This document shows positions 22,464 through 34,005 of a stretch of 64,000 bases of DNA, in pieces; within the stretch, counting starts at the first letter, position 1, and each line of letters opens with the position of its first letter. A program made the position numbers and the translations under genes. The notes beneath the pieces were generated by a model that worked only from the letters and a program-made list of their open reading frames with translations, was not told the DNA's origin and searched no databases. The stretch is from contig NC_035790.1 in the NCBI RefSeq assembly GCF_001653235.2, positions 2,294,001-2,358,000 on the forward strand, given 5' to 3'. Origin of the DNA: Pochonia chlamydosporia 170. Lineage: Eukaryota > Ascomycota > Sordariomycetes > Hypocreales > Clavicipitaceae.

Positions 22464-24278
22464 GATTGCGACTTGAGAGCTGGATTTTGATCTACAAGTA
22501 GCTTTTCGGAAGGAGAGAGAGTACTCCTTACAGGAGAACAAGGTTGGATGACTTTGTCGTAAACAGACCAGACAAGGTAGGATGGAAAGGAGAAACCAAT
22601 TTCATTGGGATAGGGAAGAGCAGTGGGCTTTTACAGGAAAGAGGCTCGAGCCTCACGTACTATGATCACGCTCACCGATTCAAATAAACTACGTTGGCCT
22701 GAAAATGGCGTTCCATGGCTTAAGCTTATTTACTTCATGTGCGGACAGAATCGGGGAACGTGCCTGGTGTTGAGGGTACTAGCAGGGACACATGTGAAGT
22801 CGACGAGGCCCTTTTGTTTTGACGGCAAAATAGAGAAGGTCCTTCGATTTTATATTTCTTTGGTATGGTACGCACGCATTATTCTACATCTGTATAGGTG
22901 GATGTCGGCGGCCCAAACTTAAAAGTAAGGCATACCCCCTTGAATCGGGTCAATAATACACGATACAACGGATTGAAAGTATCTCAAGGGTCTCCCACGT
23001 CTTAATTTGGTTTCATCCGGTCCCCGAGCTACTTCCATAGGTACTTAAGTCAAATAGTCTGGTGCCTTTTAGCCACCTGGTCTGACAAACTTTATTACAC
23101 CAATGTGTCGCAAAAATCCTTGGCAGCACGCTGCCCGCACTTTCTCGTGGCATCACTGGTTTCATAGACCATATGTAAGCGACTGCTAGCCCGATCGGAG
23201 CTAGAAACGTACCTCGACCTTTTTCGTACGAATCTACAAGCAGAGCTCGGTGCATGGCTCCGAACAGATGGAAGTACGAAGTGACCAGAAGGGACGGCTC
23301 TACGCTGCGTACAAACTTTTCACTAAATCTCTGTGTTAATAAGTTCTTGTCCTTGCAGATATTGACTTCTTGCCTGATGATAACTTCGGTAATTTCCACG
23401 GATGCTGTTGGATACAAGACGTCTCACCACATCTGCATGGTGGTCCTTCCGCTGGACTGTTTGACGGGACTATTCCGTTTGATATCACAAACAGCAAAAT
23501 TCTAGATTTCAGGACCTATTTAGAAAAGCTGTTATTAGTTTAGAAGGCATATAATTCCCCTCTCTAGCCCTTAGGAATTAGGAATAGGATCATCATCACT
23601 ACGAGCTCCCTATCCCCTACTACTACCACCTTCTGTGAACCCCAACGGACACCTGCAATCAAGGTTTGTGGATATATGCCGGCGTGTCTTGATTTGTTTG
23701 GTCCTATTCCCCTCCCTCAATATCAAAAAGGTCATTCGGAGCCAAGCACGCAATACGATGCCAGTTTAGGATGTTGTCTGCCCAGCAAGTGCGCGCAACT
23801 TGGATGATCTGCCCACTTGCAATAGCGGAGCTAATAAAGTTACCGAAGCCCCAGATAAAGATTAATAATTAGAGAGCTGTAATCACTGCAAGTAAGTAGA
23901 ATCAATTCTGTTTCAATGGTCGGCAGCTAGCTTGGTGCATTGTGTCATGCCGGCCAAGTTGGCCGACAGACTCCACACTGACACCGAGTCTCGGTAACGT
24001 TGGCCGCTGAATGCCATCAATTTCATGTAAATGGAAAAATTATGAGAAGGGGTTTCCTTTAAATGGCCTCATCGTATTATTCGCAATTAAAATTCTCCTA
24101 AAGAGCACTGTCGGCAAAAGTTGCCGTGAGAGTAATAAAGGCTGATTGAGTATCCTCCAGCCAACAACGATGTATAAAAGCTTCCTAGTATCACAAAGTA
24201 GAGAATAATCAGAATCCAAACCACACAACTTATTAAACATTAATCATCTAGTCAAGATTGATACCAACTTCACAAACC
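22464..24278. other. Intergenic region (1.8 kb), partly AT-rich
   Basis: No gene is supported. Patches at about 23510-23640 and 23825-23900 are AT-rich with short repeated words, as in decayed repeats. The part nearest the dehydrogenase holds a palindrome (listed separately). Confidence 0.45.
23951..23965. promoter_or_regulatory. 15-bp perfect palindrome CGGCCAAGTTGGCCG
   Basis: CGGCCAA and its inverse TTGGCCG flank a central G. The outer triplets form CGG-N9-CCG, the inverted-triplet form typical of Zn2Cys6 dimer sites. It lies 328 bp upstream of the dehydrogenase ATG. A second half, GTTGGCCGC, is at 23999-24007. Confidence 0.45.
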
Positions 24279-25013
24279 ATGTCTTCTCAACCTCTCGCTC
24301 TCGTCACCGGCTCAACACAAGGCATCGGACTAGCCGTAGCCCAAATCCTCGCCCGCAAGCACTCCTACCACGTCCTCCTGGGCGTGAGAAACGTCCAAAA
24401 CGGCGAAAAATTTGCGTCTGAACTCCGAGAAGCCGGACACCAAGCATCTGTTGTGGAACTCAATCTCAGTTCTGAGCAATCTGTGCTGAATGCCGTTGCA
24501 ACCATCCAACACGACTACGGCTACCTCGACGTCCTTGTGAATAACGCCGCCATCTTGTTTGACCGCGATGAGTCCCTAAGTAAATGGGACTTGTACACTA
24601 CAACATTCACAACCAACGTCATTGGACCCGGCGTCCTGACCGAAGGTCTTGTCCCTCTCCTGCGCAAAGCCAAGTGTGGACCGCCGCGAATCGTTTTTGT
24701 GAGCAGCATCATGGGAAGTATGCACATGTCGTTGGACAAAACTACAATGTGGTATAATATCGACTATAAGGTGTATGATGCTAGCAAGGCGGCTGTCAAT
24801 ATGCTTGGTATCAACTTTTCTCGCGTGTTGGATGATGTGGGTGGCAAGGTCAACGTAGCGTGTCCTGGGTATATCAATACGAATTTGACTTGGTTTGATG
24901 AGAAGGGAGAGAGTACGGAGGCTGGTGCTACGAGGATTGTTGAGCTGGCTACGGTTGGGGAAGATGGACCGACGGCGACGTTTTCGAATAGACAGGGTGT
25001 TTTGCCGTGGTGA
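24279..25013 (+). CDS. Short-chain dehydrogenase/reductase (carbonyl-reductase-like)
   Basis: Intronless, 244 residues, a classical SDR. The cofactor motif TGSTQGIG is at 10-17. NNAA is near 88-91, the catalytic serine is in FVSSIMGS (142-143), and Y166-x3-K170 is in VYDASK. The first strand region and the arginine in GVRN (position 37) suggest NADPH preference. Members of this group reduce carbonyls of small metabolites; the substrate cannot be told. The start is the ATG at 24279; the frame also opens at a TTG slightly upstream. The gene directly precedes a zinc-cluster regulator on the same strand (289-bp gap), and both promoters carry GGCCAA palindromes. Confidence 0.88.
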   Translation: MSSQPLALVTGSTQGIGLAVAQILARKHSYHVLLGVRNVQNGEKFASELREAGHQASVVELNLSSEQSVLNAVATIQHDYGYLDVLVNNAAILFDRDESLSKWDLYTTTFTTNVIGPGVLTEGLVPLLRKAKCGPPRIVFVSSIMGSMHMSLDKTTMWYNIDYKVYDASKAAVNMLGINFSRVLDDVGGKVNVACPGYINTNLTWFDEKGESTEAGATRIVELATVGEDGPTATFSNRQGVLPW

Positions 25014-25215
25014 AGTGGATGAAAGGAGGACGGATGCTTTAGATTTGTTCACGTAGATAGAAATGAATATGAAATGAGTAGAGGCTGCATCTATAAAGAA
25101 GGTTGATAGTCTGATATAATATGGATGGCTGTGATGGCCGGAGTTAAGAAGCACGTCCGTTGATGATGACAAATGTGAAGATCGTTTCAACGAACCCACA
25201 ACTACGTCTTGAATT

Positions 25216-25298
25216 TTTGGCCAAATTGGCTCCTTGTGTTCAAACTTGAACGACTTTCTAAAGAATATTATTAGACAAAGTAATATTTGGCCAAATTG
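25216..25298 (+). promoter_or_regulatory. Direct repeat of TTTGGCCAAATTG before regulator gene
   Basis: Two exact 13-bp copies, 25216-25228 and 25286-25298, start 70 bp apart. Each contains the palindrome TTTGGCCAAA. The second ends 4 bp before the regulator's ATG at 25303. They share the core GGCCAA with the palindrome before the dehydrogenase. Confidence 0.5.
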
Positions 25299-25302
25299 AA
25301 TC

Positions 25303-27001
25303 ATGACTGGTCTCGTCGACAAACAGAGCCCAATTGCTGCCCTTATCCACGGTTGTCCCGTATGTCAGAAAGTATTTACACGAGGTAATGTAACACTTCC
25401 TTAACAATATCGAGCAAGGAACTTACACTAGCTATCCAAAGAGCCGGCATTCAATCGCCACGTCAAATATTGCCGTTCCGCTCAGAAGCGTCGCAAAGGT
25501 AGACCAAAAGCCTGCACTGCCTGCAACTCCTCAAAAACAAAGTGCAATTTTGCTACACCACGATGCGCACGTTGCGAAAAGAAGGACCAAGTTTGTATTT
25601 ATGACATTAAAGATTCATCAAATACAAACACTGCGGCTGCCATGGTGCAGAATAAGCGCTCTCACAGTTCTATCACACCGCCAACTTCCGATGAAGATAC
25701 TATGAGAATTGATCATCTGGATTGGTACGGAGCCGAAAACCTTGGAAACGTTTGGCATGGGGGCTTTCCGAGCTTTCATTTCCCAAACGACCAAACCCCC
25801 TTAGATTCAAACGATGTCGGACTGGGTTCTTTTGAAGACTTCATCGGTGGTGTTGTAGATTGGACTGATGGCATTGAATTCACAAACGATCAACACAACT
25901 CATCAGCAAAACCATCAAACACAAAACTCGGTTCAGCAGACTATATCATTGCCAAAACTCGAGCCACAAGAGCTCTCACACCAGTGAGCCAGGAGAACCT
26001 TGCATCACGACACGCCGCGAACCTCATCTCCCGCATCGTCAGTGCATTTCCTCAAATGATGCTGCGGCGGCATACATTTCCGCCGTTCATACATCCATAC
26101 TGGCATAAAGCTAGTGTGCCGGAGAATCTCGCCAACTGCATGAGCATTGCACAGCTGTTTGTTTCCAGGACGACAGATACGCGGCCCTTTCTGTGGACGA
26201 CTATCGAAGCGGAACAGAAGCGTTGTTTGGATGAAGTATGTCGCCGTTGGTTCTTCTCCGCTGTTCTTAACATTGTAGGATATTGTTGAGGGCAGATTAT
26301 GCTAACTGCACCAGAAACATCTATTCAGTAAAGCAGAGCTCCAGCAGGCAGTTCAAGCAACAACGATTTACATCGTCATGGCCATTATTGACCAAGACGA
26401 AGATACCCCAGCACGAGGGGCTCGACTGATGAAGACTTTTCTTGTAAGACAGCCAGATATCAGTAGTTAGATGTATACGACGGCAATGTTAACATCAGCA
26501 GGAGTTAAAGCTGCAGCTGCAGCTCCTCATCGGCGGGGACCTCATCATCTCGGAAACAGAGGCAGCAAATCCCAGTCCAACGTGGGAGGAATGGATTTTT
26601 GCAGAATCTCGACGCAGGTTTGTTGACCCCTGGAAAGATACATTCGCCGGTTTCATGAGGCACTCGCTGATGTCATAGGAAATAGGATCGGATGCCTCTG
26701 GTTCGCCATCACGCGCGTATTCGCTCTCAAAACTGATCGAGCGCATTGCTCCAGCATGGATGACTTTCACAACTTGCCTCTACTATCCGGGAAATCAATA
26801 TGGGAAGCACGAACGCACGACGAGTGGGAGAGTGAAAAGTATCTGGAGGAAGTGAGTTATCCGATACCGACGTTTGGCGAGCTGCTTCGTGCACAGCAGA
26901 GGGCTGGAGATGCCATGTATGCGCGCAAGTTGGACAATTGGGAAGCTGGTGCGGATAAGCTGGGAATGATGATGAATATTGCTGTTGAGCTTGCTGGGTA
27001 G
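25303..27001 (+). CDS. Transcription factor with C2HC finger plus Zn2Cys6 cluster
   Basis: Five exons: 25303-25384, 25442-26235, 26315-26443, 26502-26617 (or from 26499) and 26686-27001, about 478 residues. Joining exons 1 and 2 completes a zinc finger C18-x2-C21-x12-H34-x3-C38 (CPVCQKVFTREPAFNRHVKYC spans the join). A basic stretch follows, then a Zn2Cys6 cluster with cysteines 52, 55, 62, 69, 72 and 79. The C-terminal half (for example AESRRRIGCLWFAITRVF) resembles the regulatory region of such fungal factors. This double DNA-binding layout is known in fungal metabolic regulators. Tandem orientation after a dehydrogenase suggests a local target. Splice sites are by inspection; the exon 4 start is ambiguous by one codon. 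Confidence 0.85.
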
Positions 27002-27367
27002 TCGATGGATGAGCTGCAGATACAGTCAATGGTTCATGGTTCATGCAGGTGCAAAGGATCCTTGTCGAAGTTGAAAAGGGTTCATTGCAACCCAATTTCA
27101 AGCCGGTTCCGTTTTGAGGGATGACTAAGCCACATTCCCCCCTAATCCACACAAGATTAGCACAATGGTTACTCATTTCATCTCGTTATCAGGCACAACG
27201 GAGGACAAGACGAGACAGACCGATTGACGATTTTTTTCTGGAACCAGATTGTCGATCATTCCTTGTGCAGTAATTCGGACCAATTGCTCCAGTAAAAGCA
27301 CCAAACTACGCCAAACACTGTGTATATTCCACATCGCGTGTGTCACTCAGCCACTCAGTCATTCACC
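27002..27367. other. Intergenic region
   Basis: A 366-bp spacer with the regulator's 3' end and the WSC gene's promoter; nothing else recognised. Confidence 0.5.
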
Positions 27368-27917
27368 ATGATAATCCTCCGCCTGCTCCTCTTCCTCGCA
27401 TCCCTGGCCCTCACAACAGCCCAACAAAATTCAACTGTCCAAGTCTACAAAGAATCCAAAACATATACCTACTTCGGATGCTACAATGAAACCACCGACA
27501 TTGCGGGCTCGGGCCACACGCGCGCCCTGGCTGATGGCGCAAATGAAGTAAAAAAAGGCGAGATGACGGTCCCCATGTGTCTTGACTTTTGCTACAACGG
27601 TGAGAACGGGACTCATTATCGATATGCTGGGCTCGAGTGGTCTAGGTATGTAGCGTGTCTGTTGCCATTGAAGCAGTGATTGTGATGGTTGAGATGCTGA
27701 CCTTTGTAGGGAGTGCTGGTGCTCACAGTCTATATCTGGTATTTCGAAAAAGCTAGATGATGGGGAATGTAATTTTCCTTGTGAGGGAAACAAGACGCAA
27801 GCTTGTGGAGGGTCTCTTAAGTTGACGGTGTATAAGATGTCTAATGCTGGCGTTGTGGCGATTCCTGTGATGTTGGTTTCTTTTGTTTCACTCGTGGCTG
27901 CGTTTGTGTCCTTATGA
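27368..27917 (+). CDS. WSC-domain surface protein, GPI-anchored
   Basis: Two exons, 27368-27645 and 27710-27917 (64-bp intron, GTATGT donor), 161 residues. A signal peptide (MIILRLLLFLASLALTTAQ) leads to one WSC domain with its eight-cysteine pattern: YFGCYNE, MCLDFC, ECWCSQSI and the ending CNFPCEGNKTQACGG. A short C-terminal hydrophobic tail (VVAIPVMLVSFVSLVAAFVSL region) fits GPI attachment or a membrane anchor. WSC domains bind polysaccharide and occur in wall-stress sensors and secreted enzymes. This one lacks the long Ser/Thr stalk and cytosolic tail of Wsc1-type sensors, so it is more likely a wall-associated lectin-like protein than a sensor. Confidence 0.85.
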
Positions 27918-28420
27918 GAGTGAGCTCTTGAGACAGCGGAATGGCAGTTTCACCATCTTTGAACTTTATCTCACTTTGCAACGTTTCGTAAGCCTTGATC
28001 CTATAAGGAGTGTCGTGATAGATGGCGGCTCACTTAAAGACACTCGGAATGACATTTGTAAGCTTGGTCACATTGTGATGGGTTTCCAAATTGTGCTGGG
28101 CTTCCAACTGGTTACACTTGTATTCAAACTTCGCGTTGGATCAAGCACACCTCCTGCACGAAGTATATTATTAGATTGTCTCAGAAACAACTCAGCCTGG
28201 CTTGACACCAGCATAGTGTGGCTCATTGTGGCTTGCTCACTTCATACAACAGAATGCATACATTGGCTGCATCCAAAGCGATGCATCAACCTCCATCGAC
28301 GAGACAGCTACGTGCATTTCGACCACGGGAAATTAAAACCTCGTCCCTGCTGCGCGAGGTTTGGCCCTCCATTCTGGCCGTTGGCAGAGCACACATAGTA
28401 AAGAGTCAATCTGTCTGATC
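27918..28420. other. Intergenic region
   Basis: A 503-bp spacer. An open frame crosses it on the plus strand but has no family resemblance and continues out of frame from the WSC exon. Confidence 0.45.
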
Positions 28421-30023
28421 ATGTCCACTTCAACCCGTCCGCTTCTTCGTGGGTCAGTCAGCCTTGACGATGCCTTAGAGGAAGATGATGACATTCTGAG
28501 ACGGCCTCAGTATCCGAAACAAAAACAGCGATTCTGGAGTTCATTGGCGGCACGCAAAGCTGAAATTGAATCGATGATATGTCACCAATTGCGGGTTGAT
28601 TGGTGTCATTTATGTACCATGGAGACGTGGAGATCAGGCAGCTTTAATGTTGTTAATCCCGTGCTGGTGCGCCGTAACGAGACCGTCTTCCTTCGTGTGC
28701 CACTTCCATATAAGACCGGCGAAGCGAATGCCCCAGGGAATTCAGACGAGAAACTGCGGACGGAAGTTGCAACGTACATTTGGCTCCAAGAACATTGCCC
28801 CGACGTTCCAATTCCAACTCTTTATGGATTTGGTTTCCCTGACGGGTCTACTGTAAGTGCATCTCTCATTGTAAATATATGGGCAGATGTACATTTGAAT
28901 CTAACATGTCCAGTTCACCAATCCAAGTAACACTCCCTTCACCACCAAGTTACTATGGCAGCTACGTCGGTGGATACTCAAACTTGTTGGAAGGCCAGTT
29001 CCATCGAGGTATGTACGGCGCACAAGGCGCAACCCGCTGGAAGACGGGTATCTTATCCTCAGCCAGGCTAAGGGGACGATGCTTTCCTTGTCCTGGGAGA
29101 AGCATCGGCAAGATAAAGTATATCGAGAGAGGCTATTCCGTCACCTCGCAAACATCACCTTATTAATAAACAGCACACCTTTATCACGCATCGCCTCACG
29201 AACAATGCAAACGGATGGCTGCATCACACTTTCAAACAGACCGCTTGACCTACATTTTCAGATGCTAGAAAATGAGGGCATTCCGTCAGGGATCCCACGT
29301 CAGAGGACTTACACAGCTGTCGAGGCTTATATTTCGGATCTCATATCTCTCCAAGACAACAAGATACTACATCAGCCAAACACAATCCACGACTTGGATG
29401 ACGGGAAAAGCCAGCTTTCGGCTTTAGCAGCCTTGAGAGCCATTAGGCACATATTCATTCGTCCCGAGTACCGTGATGGGCCATTTCATCTAACCCTTAC
29501 AGACCTTCACCAGTCGAACATCTTTGTTGATGAGCAGTGGAATATCCAGACTATAATTGACCTCGAATGGGCACATACAAGACCGATTGAAATGCAAGTG
29601 CCGTCGTACTGGCTCACCTCAAGAGCGGCTGATGGGTTCTATGACGTGGATGCCATTGCTGGGTACGAGACGATTCTTGACGAGTACCTCGGTATTTATG
29701 CGGAAGAAGAGCAGCGGCGTAATGGTGAAGTTGTCCAGGCACCCATCCAGCGGCACGTCTGGAAGAGTGGTAGCTTCTGGTATTTCCATGCAGTCTCTAT
29801 ACCAAAGGGCATGTATAACTTGTTTAATCGACATATTCAGCCTCTTTTTAACGCGGAGCACTCGGAGACGAGCGTATTTGACGAGGTGTTTTTCTGGTAC
29901 TGGGGTGTACATGCACAAAAGACGATTCAGACGAAACTAGCGGACAAGGAGGATTATGTCGACAGAGTGAGGAGAGCGTTTGGGTGTTCCATGGAGACAA
30001 CGTACAGAGTGGACGGGCATTGA
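28421..30023 (+). CDS. Aminoglycoside-phosphotransferase-like (APH/ChoK fold) protein
   Basis: Two exons, 28421-28852 and 28914-30023 (61-bp intron with TCTAAC branch), 513 residues. It belongs to the large fungal APH-like group. The N-terminal lobe shows VFLRVPLP and ATYIWLQEHCPDVPIPTLYGFGF. The C-terminal lobe has LTLTDLHQSNIFVDEQWN with D341 and N346, and IIDLEWAHTRP with D360 (metal-binding Asp). The canonical HGD of the catalytic loop is LTD here, so the histidine is missing. The Asp and Asn are kept, so activity is still possible. Such proteins phosphorylate small molecules, or act as pseudokinases; the substrate is unknown. No antibiotic-resistance role should be inferred. Confidence 0.8.
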
Positions 30024-31809
30024 TAGCACAGGTGGAGAGTTCTCATCCTTCGACGTCCATGATGTTGTAGATTGATGATATACAATGTATTCTAAAACGA
30101 GACATGCCAAGCAACTAAGTGTTAGCATTGCACTAATGCGACTTTTGTGAGAGAGTCTTGTTGTAAACCCCACTCTTGGCTTGAAGGTTATTTCGAGTCT
30201 ACCAAACTGCCGGATCCGGCATATATGCCATAGTTACAGAATGAGACGTAAAGCATTGGCTCCTTGGGAGTTTACTACTTAGATCCGGTTAATCTCGATA
30301 AAGGTCTACAAGACGCTTGTGGTAAAGTACATCTTGTCTAAGGAGAGGGGGCGGAATGACGCATTGCCGGAGAATTACGGCCAGCCAGTGGTTCTTGTGA
30401 GCAGGTGGCGTTCGCTGCTGGAGGCGAGGAGCACTTGCACGCATAAGTTATGCTTTGCGGTAAGGGTGCCGACTCTACTTTTTTGTGATGTCGCTTTCGC
30501 TCTGTTGGTTACCCTCTGCTTTGGTTGTCTGTAGATGACCGGTTGTAGACAAGCCCGAACAGAGCAGAAACCGTGATTGTTGAAGGGAACATGCTGCATA
30601 GCCTCAAGAATCCGGTTGAGGTTATTTCGACGGCCAAATAAAAAAAGACGACAGCGGCTCAGGGACGGTACAGGATGAAGCCAAAGAGCCAAAGTGGCAA
30701 GGGGGTTGCGTCGATGGCGTTAGGAGTGAACACCCGTCGATCAATGCGAGGCAGAGACAGCCAAACACGAGGTTTTGAACCGCGCTTTTCATGCAGAATC
30801 AAGGACCCCGAATGTCACTCACGTCACATCGTACAGTGCCAAGCCGGTGTGCGACACGGAGGACTGAGCTGCGTGTGGCATTTAGACACGCGATAACGGG
30901 CAGAAAAGAGGAGAAGGCGTGGGAATGAGGGGAGAAGGTGGAAGAGACCAAGAGACGAAAGACAAAAGGAGACGAAAGGAGAGATCCGCGTTCCACCCTG
31001 CAATTTGCTATCAAAATCCTGATTGCAGGACTTTGACGTGACATCAAGAAAGTGGGTCATTGTGGGTCGTCGAGCAAAACGGTCCAGATATGTGGTCTAG
31101 AATCATGTTGGAAGAGTCAAGCTGTCTGGTCGCAGAAAAAAAAAGAAAATGTCACAAAAAAAAGAGATGGCAGATTAAAAGTTTCTTTGGCGCTAGCCGG
31201 ATTAGGCTTGGCCAGGGGTTGCAACGTGCGCGGGCCGTCATCTCCTCTTGGTTGCTCCTGCTGCTGCTGGCGGGCTTTCACCGTGTTCAGCCAGACTCGG
31301 TCAACTGTTGGCGGTTGGTTGTTGGCTGTCCATACGGAGAACAAATCCGCTCTCCTCTGCTTGCAATAATTACGGTCAATCCAGTCCTGTTATGCTGTGG
31401 TGGGAGCCAGATTTCCGTTCCCACCAGACCTGACCAGACCTGACCAGACCTGACCACACTCGACCACACTCGGCTCGACTCGACTCGACTCTGTCACTGT
31501 CATCTCCTGCACCCAGTCAGACTTGATCCCAGCACAGACGCTCGCTGCATAACCTACTGTGAGGTATTATTACAGAAGGCCAGTGTTGTAACCTGCAAAT
31601 CACCACCTGACTGTGGCTGGACACACGAGGCACCAGACTTTCTTTTCTTTCTTTGCTTTGCTTTACTGCGCTTCTTCTTCTGCCGTTGCTGCGACCTCGA
31701 CCACCACTTTCACTGCGTCTCGACTTGACTTGATCCCTATGGCCACATTCACTCGTTCCTCCTCACGATAGAAACCCTAGGGGTTGAGGACCAGCCATAG
31801 CCTCGAACG
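30024..31809. other. Intergenic region / 5' region of GT90 gene
   Basis: No gene supported in 1.8 kb. It has a short tandem array at 31421-31492 and pyrimidine-rich stretches before the GT90 ATG, as in highly transcribed fungal promoters. Confidence 0.5.
31421..31492 (+). repeat. Nested short tandem repeats (CCAGACCTGA, CCACACTCGA, CTCGA)
   Basis: Three copies of the 10-mer CCAGACCTGA grade into two copies of CCACACTCGA and then several CTCGA pentamers. The change of unit along the array suggests serial slippage. Confidence 0.75.
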
Positions 31810-33426
31810 ATGGGCTCCCTTCCATTTTTCAAGAGACGATTCGGCTGTCCCAGTGTCATCATTATCGCCGGCCTCCTCTCCATCCTCCTCATCGCCACAC
31901 TCGTCTCGAGACCAACCTATCTCGACCGTCTACCACATGTCTTGCCGTCAATAGAGGAACACCTGCCTAGCTTTGGCGACAGGAAGAGCAATGGCGCCCA
32001 AAATAATAAGGCGGGCAAGAAGGGGAACTTAGCACCCGTCTCGAAAAAGAATAGGGGATGGAAGTTCAACTCGACCCGCGACGCCAACAGCTTCTCCCTC
32101 GACTCGGAGCAGTGTAACATGGCCTTTCCTGGTCTGTTTGACGAAATTTGGCGTGGCGTCGAAGCCCAGAAAGCGGCCGGGAATATTACTCCCGAGCAGC
32201 TCAACATCTCTGATCGCGATAGGGGAGCGCTGCGGGGAATGATTGTGAACCAGCAGGTAGGGTCTCCTAATTTTTCAACATGTACCACTCATAGACATTC
32301 ACAAGGCTAATCAAACATGGCAGCTCTACGTCCTCCAAGAGACCGTCTTGGAAAACGAATACGACACCTCGCGCGCTGTCGCCATATTACACGCCATCCA
32401 CAGGGCCATAGTAACATCCCCTGAACCGCTGCCCAACATCGAGTTTGCCCTGACTGTGGCCGACGTTGTGCCTGACCCTGACGAACATAATTACCCCATT
32501 TGGGGACTCACACGCAAAGCTGAAGATAAGGAGATCTGGCTAATGGGAGATTTTGGCTACTGGAGTTGGCCGTTGGACCTGGTAGGAGCGTACCACGACG
32601 TACGACGAGAGATTACCGAGTCAGAGCTACCGTTTGAAAAGAAGACGAAACAGGCTGTATGGAGAGGAGCTGTGGCCACCAACGGCCACCGCGAGGAGCT
32701 AATCAAAGTTACGGAGAAGAAGGACTGGGCGGATGTGCGAGCCATTGTTTGGGCAGGTATGAGTGACCTCGTGTCAGAGGATCAGGCGAAGGCGTTGTCC
32801 ATGCCCGAGCACTGCAAATACCAATTTGTTATCCATACAGAAGGTAAGTGCCCAGTGGCTGCAATGAGGTGCTGCAAAAGGACAAAACTAACGGTGAACA
32901 ACAGGACACAGCTATTCAGGTCGGGGAAAGTATCTCCAAAACTGCAACTCAGTTGTAATAATGCATAAAAGAAAGTGGATCGAGCCGCACCACGGGCTCC
33001 TAGTAGCCGAAGGCGACAAACAAAATTTCGTCGAAGTGGCCGAGGACTTTTCAGACCTGGAAACAAAGGTTACCGCCTTGCTCGCCGATCCAGCGAGAGC
33101 AAAGAAGATTGCCCAGAACGGCGTCGACACATTCAGGGATCGTTATTTGACACCAGCATCGCAGGCGTGCTACTGGCGCGAGCTGCTCCGGGGCTGGGCG
33201 TCTGTGAGCTTTGAACCAAAGTTCTGGAAGCTCGATCCGAAGACGGGCACGAAGAAGCTTAGGGGCGTGCCATTCGAGACTTTTGTGTAAGTTGTGCACC
33301 TTCATTCGGAAAATCGTTGCAGTTACATGTTGCTAACAAGTGTCAATCTACAGAGTACAATCCATAATGGTGCAGCCGGCGCCGGCAAAGTGTAAATGGT
33401 TGGGAAGGTTTTTGGGCCAGTGTTAA
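31810..33426 (+). CDS. GT90/CAP10-type glycosyltransferase, type II membrane protein
   Basis: Four exons, 31810-32256, 32324-32843, 32905-33286 and 33354-33426 (introns 67, 61 and 67 bp), 473 residues. A short basic N terminus precedes a single membrane anchor (CPSVIIIAGLLSILLIATLVS), then a linker and a luminal domain. The luminal part carries GT90/CAP10 features: WLMGDFGYWSWPLDLVGAYHDV, KKTKQAVWRGAVATNGHREEL, and HTEG joined to HSYSGRGKYLQNCNSVVI, then IEPHHGLLVAEGDKQNFVEV. Known members add xylose or glucose in the secretory pathway (cryptococcal Cap10, Rumi/POGLUT). The last intron is supported by GTAAGT, GCTAAC and CTACAG. If it is not spliced, a TAA at 33288-33290 ends the protein 23 residues earlier. 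Confidence 0.85.
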
Positions 33427-34005
33427 TGATTGATTCATACATATGTAGGGCGTGGAGCTCTCTTAGCAGGTGTTATTTGTGTTATGATGTACAGCTACTA
33501 TACATATTCATATAGACTCGTATAATTTGCTGAAAGATACCCGAATAATCAACCACCTCGCCTCTCGCCTCCCTGCGCGTCACGTTGGAGGCGGTTAGTG
33601 ACAGCAGAACCTAAATGGGCTGGGCAAAATGTTCAGTGATGTCATATCTGTAGTGACTGAGACACGAGACCTCTGCTCAGAGTACAGTCAGCTCAACGAG
33701 ATGGGCACTTTCCTTAACATGGGAATTAAAAGTACATTGTCAGGACTCGCCTGACCAGCACATTTCTGATAGACATCTCGTCTAGAAACGTGGTACCATC
33801 AAGTCAGCGACAGGGTACTCGCCCCTATATAAGCTTTCAAATCTTCTGTTTAAACATCTTTGCGTAAGAACTGTCTGCAAGTCTCAAGTCCTTGTGCAAC
33901 ATGGCAAGTAACACAGAAACAAAGAACGGCATCACAAGACGCCCATTTCATTCGCCAACTACACTTCTATACAAAAATTCATAATGGTATCATAAACGTC
34001 ATTAC
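33427..34005. other. Convergent 3' intergenic region
   Basis: A 579-bp spacer between the ends of the GT90 and REV1 genes; no gene seen. Confidence 0.5.

Noticed and set aside
28421..30023. Antibiotic-resistance gene reading of the APH-like protein
   Set aside because: This fold is widespread in fungal genomes with other or unknown substrates; nothing here indicates aminoglycosides.
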